The position numbers and the translations under genes were made by a program. Positions 12,479-16,219 of a stretch of DNA of 16,219 bases are shown in pieces (position 1 is the first letter of the stretch; every line of letters starts with the position of its first letter). Under the pieces are notes generated by a model that saw nothing but the letters and a program-made list of their open reading frames with translations, made no database searches and had not been told where the DNA came from. This DNA comes from CAILAD01 sp964397085 (lineage in GTDB: Bacteria > Patescibacteriota > Saccharimonadia > CAILAD01 > BJGX01), in NCBI GenBank assembly GCA_964397085.1, contig CAYNHH010000017.1, positions 1 to 16,219 of the forward strand, read 5' to 3'.

Positions 12479-13258
12479 ATGGCTGATACATCAGCAAAAC
12501 CAGCAGCGGCAAAGAAGCCTACTGCTAAAATAGACCCAATTCTAAAACAACTTCTAGAGGCTGGTGCGCATTTTGGTCATCGCACAGCTCGCTGGAACCC
12601 CAAAATGAAACCTTATATTTTTGGTGTACGAGGTGGAGTGCATATTATAGATCTTACTCAGACCGCTCCACAACTTGCGGCTGCCGAAAAGTTTGCTTAT
12701 GAGACTGCAAAGCTTGGTGGACAGATTCTGTTTGTAGGTACCAAGCGACAGGCAAAGCCTATCATTGAGAAGTATGCTCACGAAACTGACATGCCGTATG
12801 TATCCCATCGCTGGCTTGGAGGTATGGTTACCAATCTCGATACTATTAAGACGCGTATTCAACGTTTGAAAAAACTAGAAGCTCAAAAAGAAGAAAATGA
12901 TTTTGCTGGCACAATCAAGAAAGAAAAACTACTTTTAGAAAAACAGATGGTAAAGCTTACCAAAGTCTTTGGTGGTATTCGTGATATGCATGGTGTACCA
13001 GCAGCAATCTTTGTAGTAGATATGCCAAAAGAAGACATTGCAATTCTTGAAGCTCGTAAGTTAAATATCCCAGTGATAGCAATTGCCGATACTAATGCCA
13101 ACCCAGATATGGCAGATTACTTGATTGCTGCAAACGATGATGCTATTAAGACCATTGATCTTATCACTGGCGTAATTGCTGCCGCAATATTGAAGGGAAG
13201 CACAGAATACAAGGCTAAGGCTGCTACTGAACAATTAGAAGAAACTGAGGAGGTGTAA
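12479..13258 (+). CDS. rpsB: Ribosomal protein uS2
   Basis: This 259-aa protein is a small-subunit ribosomal protein that binds late in assembly and is needed, with S1 in many bacteria, for mRNA binding. It carries the S2 signatures LLEAGAHFGHRTARWNPKMKP (about 25-45), the segment GTKRQAK, HRWLGGMVTN, and the C-terminal DTNANPDMADY with NDDA. An Ala/Lys-rich N-terminal extension of about 18 residues precedes the conserved part. The ATG has AAAAGGAG (12463-12470) 8 bases upstream. It overlaps tsf by one base (TAATG), the classic rpsB-tsf pair, and so is translated with it. Confidence 0.98.
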   Translation: MADTSAKPAAAKKPTAKIDPILKQLLEAGAHFGHRTARWNPKMKPYIFGVRGGVHIIDLTQTAPQLAAAEKFAYETAKLGGQILFVGTKRQAKPIIEKYAHETDMPYVSHRWLGGMVTNLDTIKTRIQRLKKLEAQKEENDFAGTIKKEKLLLEKQMVKLTKVFGGIRDMHGVPAAIFVVDMPKEDIAILEARKLNIPVIAIADTNANPDMADYLIAANDDAIKTIDLITGVIAAAILKGSTEYKAKAATEQLEETEEV

Positions 13259-13851
13259 TGACTGTATCTATAGAGGATATCAAAAAACTACGTGATAATA
13301 CTGGCGCTGGCATGATGGATGCCAAAGCTGCACTTGAAGAAGCAAAAGGTGATATGGATAAAGCCGTAGAACTTATGCGCTTAAAGGGCATTGCAAAAGC
13401 CGGTAAGAAGTCTGATAGAGCAGCTAGTAATGGTGTGATTGAAAGCTATGTGCACAGTGAAAAGATTGGCGTACTAGTTGAAATCAATTGTGAGACTGAT
13501 TTTGTAGCTCGCACAGAAGAATTTAAAACATTTGCACGTGATGTAGCTATGCATATTGCTGCAGCCAACCCAAGTTATGTTGATGTAAATGGTATTGACC
13601 CTGCAGAACTCAAGAAAGAAAAAGCTACTGTAGAAAAAGAAGTGGCTGCAAGTGGTAAGCCAGCAGAGTTTGCTAGCAAGATGGTAGAGGGAAAGATGAG
13701 TAAATGGTACGAGCAAGTGTGCTTACTCAATCAGCCATTTATTAAAGATGATAGCAAGACTATTGAGCAACTTACCAAAGAGCTTATTGGTAAGCTAGGT
13801 GAGAATATCGTCATTAAGAGATTTTCTCGACTCGAGCTCGGCGCTGAATAA
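13258..13851 (+). CDS. tsf: Elongation factor Ts (short form)
   Basis: EF-Ts exchanges GDP for GTP on EF-Tu during translation. At 197 aa it is much shorter than the roughly 280-aa E. coli protein and like the short Thermus type. The N-terminal UBA-like part has LRDNTGAGMMDAKAALEEA (11-29), and the core has NCETDFVARTEEF (77-89), including the TDFVAR motif that contacts EF-Tu. The second core subdomain and the coiled-coil insertion of longer forms are missing. The ATG overlaps the rpsB stop by one base, with GGAGG shortly before. A strong terminator follows. Confidence 0.97.
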   Translation: MTVSIEDIKKLRDNTGAGMMDAKAALEEAKGDMDKAVELMRLKGIAKAGKKSDRAASNGVIESYVHSEKIGVLVEINCETDFVARTEEFKTFARDVAMHIAAANPSYVDVNGIDPAELKKEKATVEKEVAASGKPAEFASKMVEGKMSKWYEQVCLLNQPFIKDDSKTIEQLTKELIGKLGENIVIKRFSRLELGAE

Positions 13852-13865
13852 CTTATCAACTTATT

Positions 13866-13893
13866 AAAAAAAGACCCATAAGGGTCTTTTTTG
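13866..13893 (+). terminator. Intrinsic terminator after tsf
   Basis: AAGACCC (13871-13877) and GGGTCTT (13882-13888) form a 7-bp stem extended by flanking A/T pairs, loop ATAA, followed by a T-run. It ends the rpsB-tsf unit before frr. Confidence 0.92.
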
Positions 13894-13932
13894 CTGTGTA
13901 GTTAAATTAATAAGTTATTTCAGAACAAAAGT

Positions 13933-13961
13933 TTGTTTCTTATCTCAAAACCCTCTATAAT
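13933..13961 (+). promoter_or_regulatory. Promoter for frr (leaderless)
   Basis: TTGTTT (13933-13938), 17 nt and perfect TATAAT (13956-13961). The -10 box ends 8 bases before the frr ATG, so the mRNA should begin at or within 2 bases of the start codon. Confidence 0.75.
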
Positions 13962-13969
13962 ACTAACTA

Positions 13970-14521
13970 ATGCAAACACAATTACTCAAAACTTGTGAAG
14001 ATAAAATGAAAGCCGCCCTCGATCACCTAGCTGAGGAGCTAACTGGAGTGCGCTCGGGCCGGGCCAATGGCGGATTGGTAGACTCAATTAAGGTGAATGT
14101 ATATGGCCAAGATACACCACTTAAAGCTATTGCGACTATCTCTACTCCAGATGCTAAGACTATTCAGATACAACCGTGGGACGGTGGTAACTTGGCTGCT
14201 ATCGAAAAAGCTATTTCTAATCAAGAGCATCTCGGTCTTAATCCTAATAATGATGGGCAAGTGATACGTATCAATATCCCACCAATGAGCGAAGAAACCC
14301 GTTCGCAAATGGTAAAGCTCGTGAATCAAAAAGCAGAAGCTGCCACAATTTCACTTCGCAATGCACGCCACGATGCCATTAATGAAGCCAAAAAGTCAAA
14401 AGAACTCTCACAAGATGAACTTACTGGTCTTGAAAAGAATGCGACTGCACTTATCGAAACCTATCAGAAGAAGATTCATGATCAGGCGAGTGTAAAAGAA
14501 TCAGAATTAATGCAGACGTAA
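13970..14521 (+). CDS. frr: Ribosome recycling factor
   Basis: RRF splits post-termination ribosomes together with EF-G. The 183-aa length is normal. Signatures are LTGVRSGRANGGLVDSI (about 24-40), the segment VNVYGQDTPLKAIATIS, PDAKTIQIQPWD, the ISNQEHLGLNPNNDG part of the hinge, and RINIPPMSEETR, then two long helices. The ATG at 13970 has no ribosome site and follows the -10 box directly, so it is probably leaderless. uppS starts 12 bases after its stop on the same strand. The pyrH gene, common between tsf and frr in other bacteria, is absent here. Confidence 0.97.
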   Translation: MQTQLLKTCEDKMKAALDHLAEELTGVRSGRANGGLVDSIKVNVYGQDTPLKAIATISTPDAKTIQIQPWDGGNLAAIEKAISNQEHLGLNPNNDGQVIRINIPPMSEETRSQMVKLVNQKAEAATISLRNARHDAINEAKKSKELSQDELTGLEKNATALIETYQKKIHDQASVKESELMQT

Positions 14522-14533
14522 AGACCTTTTATA

Positions 14534-15226
14534 ATGTCAGAAAAACCACCATTAACTCATATTGCGTTTATTCTTGATGGCAATCGTCGTTGGGCTAAAA
14601 AAGAGGGCTTAAGTACGCTTGATGGTCACAAAGCAGGCTACAAAAATCTCAAAGATATCGCTCAGGTCTGTTTTGACAAGGGTATTACGTATTTTAGCTG
14701 TTACTTGTTCTCTAACGAAAATTGGAAACGTAGCAAAGAGGAAGTTGGTTATTTGATGAGCTTGGCAATGCGAGTAATCTTAAAAGACGCTCAAGAACTC
14801 CACGAAAAAAATGTACGTTTAAAGATCATTGGGTCGCGTACTAATCTAGACAAAAAGCTGATTGCTGATATTGAGAAAGCTGAAAGCCTTACTGCCCAAA
14901 ATACAGCTGGTACTTTTGCAGCTTGTTTTAATTATGGCGGGCAACAGGAAATTGTAGCTGCTACTCAGGCAATTGTTGGGTCTGGAATAGAAGCCAGCGA
15001 AGTGACAGAGCAGACCATCAAAGAACACCTATATACCAAAGATATGCCTGCACCAGATCTAATTGTTCGCACAAGTGGTGAGCAACGACTGAGTAATTTT
15101 TTACTCTGGGATAGTGCTTATGCTGAACTATGTTTTGTAGAAAAGCTTTGGCCTGATTTTACTGCAACTGATCTAGATGAAGTACTTGCAAACTATATTG
15201 ATCGCAATCGGAGATTTGGTAGCTAG
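14534..15226 (+). CDS. uppS: Undecaprenyl diphosphate synthase
   Basis: This cis-prenyltransferase adds isopentenyl diphosphate units to farnesyl diphosphate to make the C55 carrier lipid used for peptidoglycan and polymer export. The 230-aa length is typical. Motifs are ILDGNRRWA (13-21, with the catalytic D15), GHKAG (31-35), FSNENWKRS (59-67), and PDLIVRTSGEQRLSNFLLW (174-192, R179, R185 and S187 for diphosphate binding), then AELCFVEKLWPDF. No ribosome site precedes the ATG at 14534; it lies 12 bases after frr, so translation is probably coupled. It overlaps rseP by one base. Isoprenoid precursors would have to be made elsewhere or taken up. Confidence 0.97.
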   Translation: MSEKPPLTHIAFILDGNRRWAKKEGLSTLDGHKAGYKNLKDIAQVCFDKGITYFSCYLFSNENWKRSKEEVGYLMSLAMRVILKDAQELHEKNVRLKIIGSRTNLDKKLIADIEKAESLTAQNTAGTFAACFNYGGQQEIVAATQAIVGSGIEASEVTEQTIKEHLYTKDMPAPDLIVRTSGEQRLSNFLLWDSAYAELCFVEKLWPDFTATDLDEVLANYIDRNRRFGS

Positions 15227-16219
15227 TGATTATTTTGATAATTATTGGTGTACTCATAATTTTCACAATTCTTGTGGTGGCCCACGAATTTGGACATTTT
15301 AGTATGGCTCGTCGCGAGGGTGTGACAGTAGAAGAGTTTGGTGTGGGTTTTCCTCCACGAGTATTTGGTCGCAAAAAAGGCAAAACACTCTATAGTATCA
15401 ATGCCTTGCCTATTGGTGGCTTCGTACGGCTCAAGGGTGAAGATGGGGTAGCAAAGGGTGCTGATAGCTTTGCTACTAAAGAATTTTGGCCTAAAACGCG
15501 TATTATCATGGCTGGTGTTGCAGTGAACTTTATTATTGCCTACGTAATCTTTACATTCTTACTGGTTATAGGAATGCCACCGCTTGGTCAAAAACTCCCT
15601 AGTTTTGGGCCTATTCAGCCCCATCAATCGGGGCAAGCCGAACTGACTGTATTTGGTGTTACGAGTGGTAGCGCAGCTGCTAAGGCAGGCCTTGTGCAGG
15701 GAGATACAATAGTGACTATTGGCGGGGTGAGTGTGCAAGACAATACTCAGTTGCGAGCATTTACCACTACACACAAGGGTGAGCAAGTTACTATTGTGGT
15801 GAAGCATGCAGGTCAGCAAGTAGATAAAATAGCAGTACTTGGTACAGACGAGAAGGCCGGAATACTCGGTGTAAGTGCCGAGCAACTGCAACTCAGTAGC
15901 TATAGTTGGTGGGCAGCGCCGATTGCAGCACTAGTGCTGATGTTGCAATTTGTAATTGCTACACTTGGTGCTTTTGGAAATCTTATTGTAGGCTTATTTA
16001 CTCGTCATGAAGTGAGCGAGCAAGTATCGGGTCCAATAGGCGTAGTATCGGTATTTTCTCAAGTAGTAAATTTTGGCCCTCGCTTTGTTTTGCTTTTTGT
16101 AGCTTCAATTTCACTAAGTCTGGCAGTAATCAATGCGTTGCCACTACCTGCGCTAGATGGTGGTCGAGAGTTTGTACTGATACTACGTAAGCTAGGTGTA
16201 AAGATTACGCCCGAGCGCG
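15226..16219 (+). CDS. rseP: Site-2 intramembrane metalloprotease RseP (partial)
   Basis: The reading frame starts at GTG 15226, which overlaps the uppS stop (TAGTG), and runs off the window end without a stop (331 complete codons present; full proteins are usually 350-450 aa). RseP cuts membrane-spanning anti-sigma factors and leftover signal peptides inside the membrane. The zinc site is visible: HEFGH (20-24) in the first membrane span and the second ligand motif LDGG (310-313) near the window end. One PDZ domain lies between (about 137-210, with GSAAAKAGLVQGDTIVTIGG). Hydrophobic stretches near 92-112 and 230-255 are further spans. GGAG (15210-15213) is 12 bases from the GTG. Confidence 0.93.
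   Translation, partial: MIILIIIGVLIIFTILVVAHEFGHFSMARREGVTVEEFGVGFPPRVFGRKKGKTLYSINALPIGGFVRLKGEDGVAKGADSFATKEFWPKTRIIMAGVAVNFIIAYVIFTFLLVIGMPPLGQKLPSFGPIQPHQSGQAELTVFGVTSGSAAAKAGLVQGDTIVTIGGVSVQDNTQLRAFTTTHKGEQVTIVVKHAGQQVDKIAVLGTDEKAGILGVSAEQLQLSSYSWWAAPIAALVLMLQFVIATLGAFGNLIVGLFTRHEVSEQVSGPIGVVSVFSQVVNFGPRFVLLFVASISLSLAVINALPLPALDGGREFVLILRKLGVKITPER

Noticed and set aside
1..16219. CRISPR array, tRNA or rRNA gene, insertion sequence
   Set aside because: No regularly spaced repeats, cloverleaf, rRNA-like block, transposase or terminal inverted repeats were seen in reading both strands.

Overview
The window looks like ordinary chromosome from a small-genome bacterium, most likely Candidate Phyla Radiation (Patescibacteria) and probably Saccharibacteria (TM7); that placement is an inference from gene content. 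The signs are: a reduced translation and envelope cluster rpsB-tsf-frr-uppS-rseP without the pyrH, dxr and cdsA genes often interleaved elsewhere, a short EF-Ts (197 aa), a small secreted wall-lytic protein, many short hypothetical proteins and tight intergenic spacing. TGA is used as a normal stop (for example at 868-870 and for pyrF), so this is not a lineage that reads UGA as glycine. No rRNA, tRNA, CRISPR array, insertion sequence or prophage gene was recognised.

Layout. (1) 88-3706, + strand: a two-gene unit of an unknown helical protein and a GHKL-fold ATPase, then a winged-helix/coiled-coil protein, then a 32-residue miniprotein with its own promoter, ribosome site and terminator. (2) 3809-6442, - strand: pyrF-pyrE (overlapping ATGA), which convert orotate to UMP, followed by a separately promoted membrane-anchored unknown. 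(3) 6540-9026: a GNAT acetyltransferase (+), a secreted lytic-transglycosylase-like protein with a consensus promoter and structured 5' leader (-), a second winged-helix/coiled-coil protein (-), and a single-span membrane protein (+). (4) 9113-12309, + strand: two tiny membrane proteins, a MarR regulator followed directly by an ABC exporter, and a 134-aa unknown. (5) 12479 to the window end: rpsB-tsf, frr-uppS-rseP.

Promoters are easy to read: TTGACA/TATAAT-like boxes with 17-18 nt spacers precede most units, and U-tailed hairpins end most of them. Some starts look leaderless (frr, GNAT). The most notable points are: the ABC exporter, whose frame has no ATG/GTG/TTG before its first membrane segment and appears to start at ATC (or to be joined to the MarR gene by stop readthrough); a shared element at the predicted transcription start of two unrelated hypothetical units (9069 and 11851); the GHKL ATPase with its unrecognised partner; the miniprotein; and structured leaders of the wall-lytic gene and rpsB.
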